64,000 nt of DNA from Terriglobia bacterium (GCA_020072585.1 JAIQGL010000013.1:1-64000); one strand, 5' to 3'; counted from the first letter of the stretch, positions 1 to 7,779 are shown. Notes: generated from the letters alone by a model not told the origin. Numbers and translations are program-made.

Positions 1-83
1 ACTGATAGGTGATTCAAGTACAGGTGCTTTCCAGTGTCTTCGTCGACAGAGTTCTGGTGGCCAACAAAACGATGCTTACGCAT
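1..83 (-). CDS. Possible N-terminal fragment of an unknown protein
   Basis: An ATG at 83 opens a minus-strand frame that stays open to the window edge (27 residues, beginning MRKHRFVGHQ). The same frame is also open upstream of this ATG, so the start is uncertain. No family is recognisable and no clear ribosome-binding site is seen. It would lie downstream of the small gene at 152-535, in the same direction. This is a weak call: it may be non-coding sequence. Confidence 0.2.
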   Translation of the reverse strand, partial: MRKHRFVGHQNSVDEDTGKHLYLNHLS

Positions 84-151
84 CGCCAGGGACAGTTTTT
101 CCTTGACAGGACCTTCGCTCTTATCGAGGGGCACCCCGCGACGAGGATTTG

Positions 152-535
152 CTATTGATGCCGTCTGGAGTTGGTAAGGGGTTTGTCCGGTTGAGTACGA
201 AGGCTGCCAAAGAGTTCGGCATCGTGGTCTTCTCTTCCGGCAAAGAGGCGGAGGAGATCACGGTTAGCCAGGGCGCGAAGTTCTTCCGTGCGGTTGCGGA
301 AGTCAGGCAGGCAGTGGAGGGGGAAGATGCATGGTTTTTGCAGACGGTCCAGTCTTTGCAAGCGGTCAAGCGCAGCAAGGGCGACGCCAAAGCCACGGTT
401 CAGGTGCCGCAGGGCTTCAAACAGCTTGGATTTTACTTGCGGGTCATTTATTTGCGAGCCTCTCGGCTGCGGGTTAGGGCTGCGGCGCTGAGGTTGCGCC
501 AAAGGATTGGAGCGTTTAGCTTTGTTGGTAGCCAT
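152..535 (-). CDS. Small hypothetical basic protein
   Basis: A 127-residue protein of no recognised family. The start is supported by a GAGG ribosome-binding site just upstream of the ATG at 535. The N-terminal 35 residues are basic and proline/glutamine rich and look disordered (MATNKAKRSNPLAQPQ), followed by a leucine-rich, probably helical segment (VKSKLFEALRHLNRGFGVAL, about residues 34-53) and a charged C-terminal half. No signal peptide, membrane segment or metal-binding motif is visible. It precedes nothing identifiable and follows the HTH gene at 628-924 in the same direction, about 90 bases apart, so the two may be co-transcribed. Function unknown. Confidence 0.5.
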   Translation of the reverse strand: MATNKAKRSNPLAQPQRRSPNPQPRGSQINDPQVKSKLFEALRHLNRGFGVALAALDRLQRLDRLQKPCIFPLHCLPDFRNRTEELRALANRDLLRLFAGREDHDAELFGSLRTQPDKPLTNSRRHQ

Positions 536-627
536 CGTTGCCTCTTATACAGGTGATGTTGGTCAGGGCGGCGTCGGTGTGCAATCACTGGCGCTGTCCG
601 TTAGGTTTGGTTTTTGGCCATTGGCTC

Positions 628-924
628 TTAGCTCTTGGCTTTTGGCTTCTTCTTTTCAGGTTTGCGAGACTTGTGTGACACAGCTCCCGGCTGTGGCTGA
701 TGTTTCTCCCTCAGTTTTGAGTAACGGGTTTTCCTGCCGTTGGCGATCTTGGGCAGAAGCTGGCGGACGTGTTCGATTTCTTCTTCAGTCCAGACGTGTG
801 TGGGCCGGATGCCCGGAATTATCCCTTTAGGCAAGGGAAGTTTGCCCGCAGCAAGGTATTGCGTGAGCGTATTGTGCGGTATCCCTAACTTCTTTGCAGC
901 CTGGCGTGTTGAATAGAGATCCAT
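628..924 (-). CDS. Small helix-turn-helix DNA-binding protein, excisionase/MerR-like
   Basis: A 98-residue protein. Residues 1-60 read as a winged-helix HTH of the excisionase/MerR type: LYSTRQAAKKLGIPHNTLTQ is the recognition helix-turn-helix, followed by a KLPLPKG wing and a VWTEEEIEHVRQLLPK helix. The C-terminal 35 residues are very basic (KSRKPEKKKPKAKS) and probably disordered. The ATG at 924 is preferred over the TTG at 930. A promoter-like site with an inverted repeat lies just upstream (934-962), suggesting autoregulation. Such proteins serve as excisionases or small regulators; no integrase is seen here, so a regulator is the safer reading. Confidence 0.65.
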   Translation of the reverse strand: MDLYSTRQAAKKLGIPHNTLTQYLAAGKLPLPKGIIPGIRPTHVWTEEEIEHVRQLLPKIANGRKTRYSKLREKHQPQPGAVSHKSRKPEKKKPKAKS

Positions 925-933
925 TCGCAAGCA

Positions 934-962
934 ATTGTTCTAGATAGACAATGGCTTGTCAA
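934..962 (-). promoter_or_regulatory. Promoter with overlapping dyad operator upstream of the HTH gene
   Basis: On the minus strand TTGACA (962-957) is followed after 17 bases by AACAAT (939-934), four of six matches to a -10 box. The -35 box is part of an inverted repeat, TnGACA-N6-TGTCnA, spanning 945-962. The predicted transcript would begin only a few bases before the ATG at 924. The overlap of dyad and promoter suggests a repressor site, perhaps for the HTH protein itself (inference). Confidence 0.4.
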
Positions 963-1204
963 GAGGCTTTGAAAGAAACGAATAAAGTAAAGCGGCTGTT
1001 TTACTTTGTTAAGCGCGCGCTCCGCTGCATTGCGTCCCAGCAAGCCAAAACCGGACTTCCACCCCAACACGAGAAACCCGCGCGTGCTGGGGGCCCGGGC
1101 TTGCTGGGAGCAGCTGCGCGCGAGCCTGCGGCGCAAGGAAGTTGCGGGGGGAGGGGCAGGCAGGAAGCGAGGAAGAAAATAAAGGCGGGCGATTCAAGAG
1201 GAAC

Positions 1205-2191
1205 TTACAGCAAGTTTTCTTTCGGCGGATTTCGCGTCCTGTAGATTTGAAGCTTGTTCGGTTGTACGGCCAGCATTAAATCTTCAGTGAGCCCGAATTC
1301 GAAACGATCTCCCCAATCGCCCGCACTCGTCACCTTCTGGCCCAGAACCAATTTCTTAATAAAATCGAAGGAGCAGGTTTCTCCTTGCAGGTTCTTCTCA
1401 CAGGGCAGCATCACGGCTGTTCCCTCGGCCCATCCGTCATTCGGACCGAATTCAATCTGACGTCCGATCATGCGAAAAGTCAGATTATCAGAGAATATTA
1501 TGAATACCCCAACAGAAGTTGTTTCAATCTCCCGGACAGCTTTTCCTTCGAAGGTCTTGAAAACTTCCGGGAAAGATGAGTCCCATCCCTTTCCAAGTAG
1601 CTTATATCGGTGTCCGAATTGCTTAACTAACTCATCCCTTCCTTCAAACGATTCCGTTAAGCGATACACAAAGTCGTAGAAACCGGGGGCGATCAAAATG
1701 CCATTGTGCGGAAAATAAAGTCGCTTACCAACAGCCTTAAGCACGCGCTCAACCATTTGGCTGCACGTAGCGTTTCCGAATTTGAGTTTTTTCCCTTTTA
1801 ACGGCGGAATAAGTCCAAGATTGTAACTACTCCCCCAAGGTTCGCACCCTTTGGTGAAACCGCTCGGAGACATGATTAAGCCAAGATACTTTTTGCCTTC
1901 GGAGTATTTGTTCATTGTGTGAACAACTGCGGCCCACTCTTGAATATCAGCGGGTTCCGCTTTTGAGGTTTCATAGTCCTTACAACTGATGAGAAGTTTC
2001 AAATCGGGGCTTTGCTGAAATCCAGTAGTGATTACGTCGATCTCCTTTTTTGGCGGCCCGACAAAGGACGCTACTTCCGGAGAGGTTGCAAGTTCGATTC
2101 TTAACGTCTTGTTGTGCTCAATAGTGGCATCGCCGCACACGTTCTTGGCAGCTTCAAAAGTTTTCCGTTCCAAGTCGTTCTTGAAATTCAC
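1205..2191 (-). CDS. PD-(D/E)xK-like nuclease domain protein
   Basis: About 328 residues. The N-terminal 100 residues resemble restriction-endonuclease-like folds: an early acidic helix, then KEIDVITTG (about residue 49) and, after a short gap, LKLLISCKDYE (about residue 65). These fit the Asp-...-xxK active-site layout, although the usual Glu two positions before the Lys is a Ser. The remaining 230 residues are not recognised. The start is taken as the GTG at 2191, which overlaps the TGA of the preceding gene as GTGA. It is the last gene of a three-gene overlapping minus-strand unit. This would fit a DNA-targeting (defence-type) nuclease, but that role is inference; no methylase or helicase is nearby. 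Confidence 0.55.
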   Translation of the reverse strand: MNFKNDLERKTFEAAKNVCGDATIEHNKTLRIELATSPEVASFVGPPKKEIDVITTGFQQSPDLKLLISCKDYETSKAEPADIQEWAAVVHTMNKYSEGKKYLGLIMSPSGFTKGCEPWGSSYNLGLIPPLKGKKLKFGNATCSQMVERVLKAVGKRLYFPHNGILIAPGFYDFVYRLTESFEGRDELVKQFGHRYKLLGKGWDSSFPEVFKTFEGKAVREIETTSVGVFIIFSDNLTFRMIGRQIEFGPNDGWAEGTAVMLPCEKNLQGETCSFDFIKKLVLGQKVTSAGDWGDRFEFGLTEDLMLAVQPNKLQIYRTRNPPKENLL

Positions 2192-2589
2192 CAATAAACC
2201 TTCTCGCCCGTACGCAATACCATTCCCGGTTTCAGGTCTGTTGCAAGTACCTTTCTCAAACTGTCGCCATCTCGAATAACAAAAACGCTGTCGGCAGCCA
2301 ATGACTGTACAACTGAGCCTATCTGATGCCGCACACCCTGGCCAAAGCGGACCACTGACACTTCTGTCACTTTTTTAACCCAATGACCGGCCTGGTCCGG
2401 TGCCGGGGCTCCCGTCTCTGGATGACCTAACCCCGTGACCACAAAAATATCCATGTCCCCCACATACGCCACAACGCCCACGTCATCGTCGGCAAGAATT
2501 CGATTGGGGTCTTCGCGGCACCGCCCAACAAGTTCATCCACATCGATTCTCTCGCCTTTCGAATTGATGAGCAGTGGTTTGTCACTCAT
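2188..2589 (-). CDS. Hypothetical protein, middle gene of the three-gene cassette
   Basis: A 133-residue protein without recognised family. The first half is acidic (RCREDPNRILADDDVGVVAY), and the C-terminus (VLATDLKPGMVLRTGEKVYW) resembles the closing strand pattern of Hint-like or other small beta folds, a weak resemblance only. No signal peptide, membrane segment or cysteine motif. It overlaps the upstream gene by 8 bases and the downstream nuclease-like gene by 4 bases, so the three are probably translationally coupled and act together. Confidence 0.5.
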   Translation of the reverse strand: MSDKPLLINSKGERIDVDELVGRCREDPNRILADDDVGVVAYVGDMDIFVVTGLGHPETGAPAPDQAGHWVKKVTEVSVVRFGQGVRHQIGSVVQSLAADSVFVIRDGDSLRKVLATDLKPGMVLRTGEKVYW

Positions 2590-2941
2590 TCACGCCGCCT
2601 GTCGACCCCTTTTTACTATCCTTGAATCTCTTTCGGACGTCTTCTAGAGCCTTGGCTCTTTGCTCGTCTGAAATATCCAGCTTCTCTCTTGAACTGCCCT
2701 GCACCGGAATTAGCCTAGGTTCACCGTTTGGGTCGCTGCCCATTACGTAACCGGGATCGCCTTCAAGCACCAACAACTTTATGCACGATTCGCAGCGGGC
2801 ACACACAACAAGAACCTCTTGTAGCGGTGGCATAATCGTTATCACGCCGCCACAATTGCAGGTTATGGGAATCGGGTCACCGCGTTCTACTGCCATACCC
2901 GCTACAAAGGCGAACAGGTCAGGCTTTAGTTTCGCTACCAT
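2582..2941 (-). CDS. Zinc-ribbon-like hypothetical protein, first gene of the cassette
   Basis: A 119-residue protein. Two cysteine pairs, CNC at about residue 28 and CARCESC at about residue 47, separated by a hydrophobic strand, look like a small zinc ribbon. The C-terminal third is charged and predicted helical (SDEQRAKALEDVRKRFKDSKK). No export signal. It opens a tightly overlapping minus-strand unit with the two genes downstream. No family is recognised; a DNA- or RNA-binding accessory role beside the nuclease-like protein is plausible but inferred. Confidence 0.5.
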   Translation of the reverse strand: MVAKLKPDLFAFVAGMAVERGDPIPITCNCGGVITIMPPLQEVLVVCARCESCIKLLVLEGDPGYVMGSDPNGEPRLIPVQGSSREKLDISDEQRAKALEDVRKRFKDSKKGSTGGVNE

Positions 2942-3036
2942 TTACACATGATATCCGACCTTTGGCCATAATCTGCCGCGCTCCGCTGCACTACGCGACG
3001 GCCTACGGAGCAAGGAAGGGCTCTTATCGCATTTCT

Positions 3037-3132
3037 TACGGCCCGGCTAAAGCCGAGCCCTGATACCTCCAGAGGCTAAAGCCACAAATCCAAAAGGACT
3101 TTTACGGCCCGACTGAAGTCGTGTCCTGATAC
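3037..3132. repeat. Two copies of a REP-like palindromic repeat
   Basis: Copies at 3037-3066 and 3103-3132 share TACGGCCCG at the left and CCTGATAC at the right, around a small palindrome (GGCTAAAGCC in the first, GACTGAAGTC in the second). A third copy lies at 27486-27515 between nuoG and nuoH. The copies differ in the stem but keep base pairing, as in REP/palindromic-unit families. Confidence 0.7.
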
Positions 3133-3456
3133 GAATCTTGACGGCGGAGTGGGGAAGCATGCCGAGTGGAATCCTGTCCTTGGTAAAAGAGAGTGAAGGA
3201 TGGGGCCCCAAGCAGCAGCGGAGCCGATCCCTCGCCTACGCGCCGGAGATTGTGGATGCGTGAGATGTTTCTTGTGCTTCGGCTCGGGATAGCACATCGA
3301 GGGGGAGGCATTTTAGTGAGAACGCCCTGAAGCGGTATGGGTGGTGGATATATTCTCGGGGTTCCTCGGCTCCCGCTTAGTCCCCTTGCCCTTCGCAAGC
3401 TCAGGGGGCAGGGTCCCGCGCGGTCGCTCGGAATGACAGAGGTTAAGGGTCATTTC

Positions 3457-3918
3457 GCGGCCCTGAAGGGCCGCTCTTTCACCACAAAGCCAACCACCAC
3501 AAAGCCAACCACCACAAAGACGACCAACCACGAAAGCCAAGCAAGCGCAAAGCCACCAACGAGCCCATCAACCCGACACCCGGCGCTTCGCCGGGTGTCT
3601 CTTTATTCGTGCAGAGGCGCTGCGAAAAGGAAGCCCGGCAGGGCTTCCGCGCGGCGGGTCTGCACGAATGGGTGCGGAGAGAATAAAGATACAAAGCGAT
3701 TTTCGAGAGAATTCCCTGAAGCAGCATGGCAGAGAAAGCGCTGTCGGGGTCCTCGAAGCTCCCTCGGCTTCGCTCGGGATTTCGCCTGCGGGCTCATACG
3801 CCCGCACAACGGCTCAACTTCGACTCCTCCTCAGTCGCGATGCGCTTCCTCGGAGTCGCTCAGGAAGACAGGGTTATAAGGGGGCTTTTCGCGGCCCTGA
3901 AGGGCCGCTCTTTCACCG
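3457..3918. repeat. Pair of direct repeats built on an 18-base palindrome
   Basis: The perfect palindrome GCGGCCCTGAAGGGCCGC occurs at 3457-3474 and at 3891-3908, each followed by CTCTTTCACC and preceded by a similar purine-rich GACAG...TTAAGGG/TTATAAGG leader. The 434 bases between the copies are not coding. It looks like two members of a dispersed non-coding repeat family. Confidence 0.6.
3575..3609 (+). terminator. Strong hairpin with a T-rich tail, terminator-like
   Basis: An 11-base-pair stem (GACACCCGGCG/CGCCGGGTGTC, 3575-3599) with a CTT loop is followed by TCTTTATT. The T tract is weak. No gene ends just upstream, so it may be part of a repeat rather than an active terminator. Confidence 0.4.
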
Positions 3919-4055
3919 GAAGGCAACCCAGCTCCCGGAACCTGGCGATTCAATGTGCGAAAGCGAACAGTTCCGCGCTGTGTCTTTGTCAAGATGTACT
4001 AATTCGCGCGGTTTGTCTGAGGAATTTTGTTGATTTATAAACCGTGTTCGCCTAG

Positions 4056-4217
4056 GATTCGTACCAGGAAGACCGAGAGCGGCGTCGGTGGGTTGAGCAA
4101 CTGGCAATGAGGCATTCGCCAGGGAGCAAGACCCGGAAAGGCCTGCAACCCTACGGTCTGGGGGCACTCGTTCCGTTCCCAGTTTCCGTGGCCCCGCTGA
4201 TACAGAGAACTCGAATC
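4056..4217 (+). ncRNA. Candidate structured RNA of unknown family
   Basis: Hand folding gives five nested helices: GATTCG 4056-4061 with CGAATC 4212-4217, AGCGG 4078-4082 with CCGCT 4194-4198, TGGG 4089-4092 with CCCA 4178-4181, an inner hairpin 4101-4122 (CTGGCAATG...CATT-C-GCCAG), and AGACC 4129-4133 with GGTCT 4155-4159. No coding frame fits. A classical terminator lies about 190 bases downstream on the same strand (4411-4433). Size and rod-like shape would allow a 6S-type RNA, but no diagnostic motif was recognised; orientation is tentative. Confidence 0.35.
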
Positions 4218-4262
4218 TCTGGTTTTGCCCGCGGCTTGGGGCTAGAGGTGCGTCCGGACAAG

Positions 4263-4351
4263 ATTGCCAAAATCGCCGAAATTCCACCCCGTCAAGCCAA
4301 AAGCGGGCTCGCCGTGGCCCCGGAATTGCCAAAATTGCCAAAATTGGAAAC
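4263..4351. repeat. Period-9 short repeats (TTGCCAAAA / TTTTGGCAA type)
   Basis: Two clusters, at about 4263-4280 and 4324-4351, contain units of a 9-base word that reads TGGCAATTT on the minus strand. The same word family recurs between nuoE and nuoF (32105-32146 and 32550-32592) and beside the FKBP gene (42871-42908). Confidence 0.6.
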
Positions 4352-4410
4352 GTGAAAATCTGCAAGTCCCGCAGGCGAGGGCGCCTGCGCTCCACGAAAT
4401 CAAAATCTGA

Positions 4411-4433
4411 GCCACCCAGTGGGTGGCTTTTTT
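4411..4433 (+). terminator. Rho-independent terminator
   Basis: GCCACCC-AGT-GGGTGGC (4411-4427) is a perfect 7-base-pair stem directly followed by TTTTTT. There is no protein gene ending upstream on the plus strand, which supports a non-coding transcript in the 4.0-4.4 kb region. It ends about 45 bases before the GTG start of the next gene. Confidence 0.75.
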
Positions 4434-4479
4434 ATTGGAAAAAACTGCTTTTGAAAAAAACTGCTTTGGAGGGAAGACG

Positions 4480-5310
4480 GTGACGAGAGAAGAGATTATT
4501 GCTGCGGTAAAAGAGTGCGTGGCCAGGCTTGGGCGGGCGCCTGGCGCCGATGAATTTCGACTAACCATGTCAGTAAGAAGACACCTTATCCGGAAATATT
4601 TCAGCACATACACGCAATTGCTGACAGAGTGCGGGCTGGAGCGCCACGGGTCAGGGAAGGCGCTCACGCTGGAGTCGATGTTCCGGGATTGGGCGGGTGT
4701 GGTGCGTAACACGGGCAAAATTCCAACCGCAGCGGATTATGACCGGCATGGGACGCACAGTTACCGTCCTTTTTTGACCCGCTATAGACACTGGAGAGAG
4801 GTGCCAGCGGGAATGCTGGCCTACATGGTGGAAAAAGGACTGGGTGATGAGTGGCAGGACGTGCAGAAAATCATTGCCGACCACCTGCGGATGCCACTGG
4901 AGGAAGCCACAAAGTACAAATTGCCTTCTGAAAGTACTTTCCGGCCAAGGATCATGGCGGACCGGCCGATCTACGGGCTGCCACTTCTGCAGGGGCCATT
5001 GACTTTTGCGCCGACCAACGAGGCCGGAGTGCTGGCGGCTTTTGCCTGCCATGCGCGAGAGCTGGGCTTTACCATCCTGAGGCTGCAGGCGGCATTTCCG
5101 GATTGTGAGGCGTTGCGTGAGGTGGGTCCAAACAAAGGGCAGAGAGTGCTGATTGAATTGGAATATGAAAGCCGGAATTTTCTGGAGCATTTACACCCCA
5201 TAACTGGTTGCGATCTGATTGTTTGCTGGATTCACAATTGGCCGGAGTGTCCGCTGGAAGTGATCGAGTTGAGCAAGGTGCTAGGAAACGGAGCCCCCCA
5301 AAAAACTTAA
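4480..5310 (+). CDS. Homing-endonuclease-associated repeat protein with nuclease-like C-terminal domain
   Basis: The GTG at 4480 is chosen because GGAGGG lies 6 bases upstream; the product is 276 residues. Residues about 3-55 (EIIAAVKECVARLGRAPGAD...YFSTYTQLLTECGL) match the HNH-endonuclease-associated helical repeat, a DNA-binding module, and a second, degenerate copy follows. The C-terminal 100 residues contain the TNEAGVLAAFACHARELGF segment, then FPDCEALREV, IELEYESRNF and CDLIVCWIHNW. This layout (Asp/Glu...Glu-x-Glu, hydrophobic strand) suggests a restriction-endonuclease-like fold, inferred from pattern only. It stands alone, downstream of a terminator. Probable role: site-specific DNA binding or cleavage; substrate unknown. 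Confidence 0.6.
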   Translation: MTREEIIAAVKECVARLGRAPGADEFRLTMSVRRHLIRKYFSTYTQLLTECGLERHGSGKALTLESMFRDWAGVVRNTGKIPTAADYDRHGTHSYRPFLTRYRHWREVPAGMLAYMVEKGLGDEWQDVQKIIADHLRMPLEEATKYKLPSESTFRPRIMADRPIYGLPLLQGPLTFAPTNEAGVLAAFACHARELGFTILRLQAAFPDCEALREVGPNKGQRVLIELEYESRNFLEHLHPITGCDLIVCWIHNWPECPLEVIELSKVLGNGAPQKT

Positions 5311-5622
5311 CCACTGATGAACACTGATGACACTGATCAGAGATCGGGACATCAGGTGTTCCGGTGATCGGGAAGGGCTGAGAAACTGATAGTCGAGAGA
5401 GACAGAGATTGAAGGTACTGCGGCGCAAGGATTAGAAATCCACTGCATCCTCGTAAACCCCTGTATTTACTGCCTAAAAATGCACCTGAATCGGGGCTTC
5501 CGGACTGGAATCCATCAATTACCTCCGTAACCCCAGGGCAATGTTCTTGTGGGCACGGTGCGCGGGACTTTGGGGTATGATGCGCGTGTTCCTCCTCCCA
5601 GACTTGCACAGGTACCCCAACG
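5311..5622. other. Intergenic region with short CACTGATGA repeats
   Basis: 312 bases without a gene. Directly after the stop codon lie three units of the word ACTGATGA/CACTGATCA (about 5313-5340), a short repeat of the same style as others in this window. The rest shows no convincing frame, terminator or promoter by eye. Confidence 0.5.
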
Positions 5623-7725
5623 ATGCAAGAAAACCCGGAATCCGCCACCGGCACTGCCACAGCCACAGGCAATGCTACCGCCTCGGCCACAGCTACAGCC
5701 CCGCGCACTGACCGTTTAGAGCTGGTCAAGGAGTTGCCGCGGGGAAGCGTGGGCGTCGTCCACCAGGCCAGAAGTCCGCAGCAAAACCGTTCCGTCGTAT
5801 TGCGCAAGTTTGACGTGCCGGAGTGGCTGGACGATGCCAATGAGTTAATACAAAAGATCCTTGCGGGAGCCAAGGCCGCCAGCGCGCTGGACCATCCCAA
5901 CATTGCGCGGCTCTATACTTGCGGCTACAAGGATTTCACCGTCTTTATGACGGCCGAGTTCATTGAAGGACAGAACCTGAAGGAAATGATGGCCAAGCGC
6001 CAGCCGGAAATGGCTGAAGCGCTGCAGCTAGCCAAGCAGCTTTTGGCCGCGCTGGATTATGCGCATGGCAAGGGCGTATTCCATCATTTTCTGAACCCGT
6101 ACAACATCAAAGTGCTGCCGGATGGCACGCTCAAACTTCTGGACTTCGGCATACTGCGCGATAAGAACCTGCTGACGCAGTCGCCCACTAAGAAGCTTGA
6201 GAACGAGCCGTATCTTTCACCAGAACAGGTGAAGAACAAACCGTCGGACAAGGCGTCAAATCTTTTTAACGCCGCGACGATCATCTATCAGCTGTATACG
6301 GCGCGCAGTCCGTTTGCCGGACCGCATCTGGGTGAAGTGGACCGCAGCATTACTGACGTGAATCCGCACCCGATGCAGATGGCGCATCCGCGCGTGCCGG
6401 AACAGATATCCAATGTGGTGCTGAAGGCGCTGGCAAAAAATCCGGCCGACCGGTATACGAGCGGCCAGCAGTTCTTTGCGGCGCTGGAAGAAGCAGCCAA
6501 GTTCCAACCGGTGGCGCGCGCCAATTCGACAGGGTCCATGCCCGCGTATCAGGGTGGACCGGGAGCGGCCAACGCTACGGGAGCGAGACCTGCCTATCAG
6601 GGCGGACCAGGGCCGAATGCGAGCCAGTCATTCAATGCGATGTCGCCGAATGCGAGCCAGGTAATCAAGACGCCTGCGCCGGGAACCACGCGTGTTGCAG
6701 CGCAGCAGACCACGTCACGTCCGCCGGTAAGCACGGCAAACCACTGGAAGCTGGTGGGAGGCGTGGTTGGAGGCCTTTGCCTCATTGTTGGCCTGGCATT
6801 GATTTTTCAACATCGACCGGGATCGCTTCCCGCGGACGATGGCACAGCACAGACAACGCAATCGGCTGCGAGCACGCCGGCGCCGTTCAATCATCAACAG
6901 GAACAGGCACAAGACGGGCAGGCGAAGACTCATACGCAAGCAGCGCAACCTCATTCGAGCAGATCGGCCAGGAACGCTCCGGCTGCGGCCCCTGTGGCTC
7001 CGCCCGCGCCGACGGAAGGACAGTTGATCGTCTCGTCCATGCCGATGGGCGCAACCGTGGAGATCGAAGGACGTGCCGGACAATCGTGGAAAGCGCCGCA
7101 GACCGTTCCTGCGCTTTCTCCGGGGACTTACAAGGTCACGTTCAGCATGCCGGGCTTTGCCACGGAGACACGCAATGTTCAGGTGGTTGCCGGAGCGCGC
7201 ACGCCACTCGATGTTCGTATGACCGCCGTGAAGGGCTTTGTCACGGTGGCAGGCTCGCCGGCTGGCGCCCAGGTGTGGATCAACGGCAAGGATACCGGCA
7301 AGGTTACTCCGATCGAATTTCTCGTGGAACCGGGAACGCAAAATATCATGGTCCGGAAGCAGGGTTTTCTTGACGCCAACACGGAACTCAAACTAGTGGC
7401 AGGCCAGTCTGTGAACTATGCGCCCAGCCTCATGGTGGCGGGCCGTACTGACAACATTAAGCTTTTGGGCGGTGGCGTGGGCAAAATGTTTGGCGGCGGT
7501 GGTTCGTCGCAAGGCATGGCCCGGATTGAGATCAAATCTGAGCCCAAGGGCGCGCAAGTTACCATCAATGGCACGCCTCTGCAAAAAACAACGCCCCTGG
7601 AGATACAGGTCGAGCCCGGCAACTATGACATAGTGATTCAAAAAGATGGCTATAAGCCGGCCCATGAAAGCGCGATTGTGGGAGTGGAAGACCGGATCAA
7701 GATCAACGGGACTCTAACTCGCTAG
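5623..7725 (+). CDS. PEGA-domain membrane protein with Ser/Thr kinase-like domain, probable pseudokinase
   Basis: 700 residues. After a 28-residue Ala/Thr-rich lead, residues about 30-295 form a Hanks-type kinase fold: LVKELPRGSVGVVHQA glycine loop, DFG at 174-176 and YLSPEQ. However, the catalytic loop reads HHFLNPYN (154-161) where active kinases have HRDLKPxN, so the catalytic Asp and Lys are Phe and Asn, and the ATP-binding Lys region reads VVLRKF. A proline/glycine-rich linker leads to one membrane helix (about 378-396), then a Gln/Ala-rich stretch and three PEGA beta domains (about 475-700), probably outside the membrane. It ends at a clear terminator and is likely monocistronic. Probable role: binding or scaffold signalling rather than phosphorylation. 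Confidence 0.8.
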   Translation: MQENPESATGTATATGNATASATATAPRTDRLELVKELPRGSVGVVHQARSPQQNRSVVLRKFDVPEWLDDANELIQKILAGAKAASALDHPNIARLYTCGYKDFTVFMTAEFIEGQNLKEMMAKRQPEMAEALQLAKQLLAALDYAHGKGVFHHFLNPYNIKVLPDGTLKLLDFGILRDKNLLTQSPTKKLENEPYLSPEQVKNKPSDKASNLFNAATIIYQLYTARSPFAGPHLGEVDRSITDVNPHPMQMAHPRVPEQISNVVLKALAKNPADRYTSGQQFFAALEEAAKFQPVARANSTGSMPAYQGGPGAANATGARPAYQGGPGPNASQSFNAMSPNASQVIKTPAPGTTRVAAQQTTSRPPVSTANHWKLVGGVVGGLCLIVGLALIFQHRPGSLPADDGTAQTTQSAASTPAPFNHQQEQAQDGQAKTHTQAAQPHSSRSARNAPAAAPVAPPAPTEGQLIVSSMPMGATVEIEGRAGQSWKAPQTVPALSPGTYKVTFSMPGFATETRNVQVVAGARTPLDVRMTAVKGFVTVAGSPAGAQVWINGKDTGKVTPIEFLVEPGTQNIMVRKQGFLDANTELKLVAGQSVNYAPSLMVAGRTDNIKLLGGGVGKMFGGGGSSQGMARIEIKSEPKGAQVTINGTPLQKTTPLEIQVEPGNYDIVIQKDGYKPAHESAIVGVEDRIKINGTLTR

Positions 7726-7750
7726 GAAATTCTTAAAATCAGACGGATGG

Positions 7751-7779
7751 CGGACGGCCGAATGTGCCGTCCGTTTTTT
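7751..7779 (+). terminator. Rho-independent terminator of the pseudokinase gene
   Basis: CGGACGGC (7751-7758) pairs with GCCGTCCG (7766-7773) and is followed by TTTTTT. It lies 25 bases after the stop codon. Confidence 0.85.

Larger units (their letters stand above)
2942..4055. other. Gene-free, repeat-rich intergenic stretch
   Basis: No convincing coding frame is present: the open frames here are short, mutually overlapping, start poorly and read as low-complexity arginine/proline or alanine-rich translations. It holds two palindromic REP-like units (3037-3132), two copies of a perfect palindrome followed by CTCTTTCACC (3457-3484, 3891-3918), a 15-base tandem repeat of ACCACAAAGCCAACC type (about 3480-3520), a strong hairpin at 3575-3599, and a 21-base word at 3771-3791 that recurs at 57973-57993. 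Confidence 0.6.

Noticed and set aside
4101-4200. Possible SAM-type riboswitch at GGCCTGCAACC...GGGGGCACTCGTTCC
   Set aside because: Only fragments resemble the consensus; the GAGGGA and GATGA core parts are missing and the downstream gene is not a methionine-related gene.
3913-4395. 160-codon minus-strand frame in the repeat-rich region
   Set aside because: Low-complexity Arg/Pro-rich translation with no family; it overlaps the structured-RNA candidate and repeat units.
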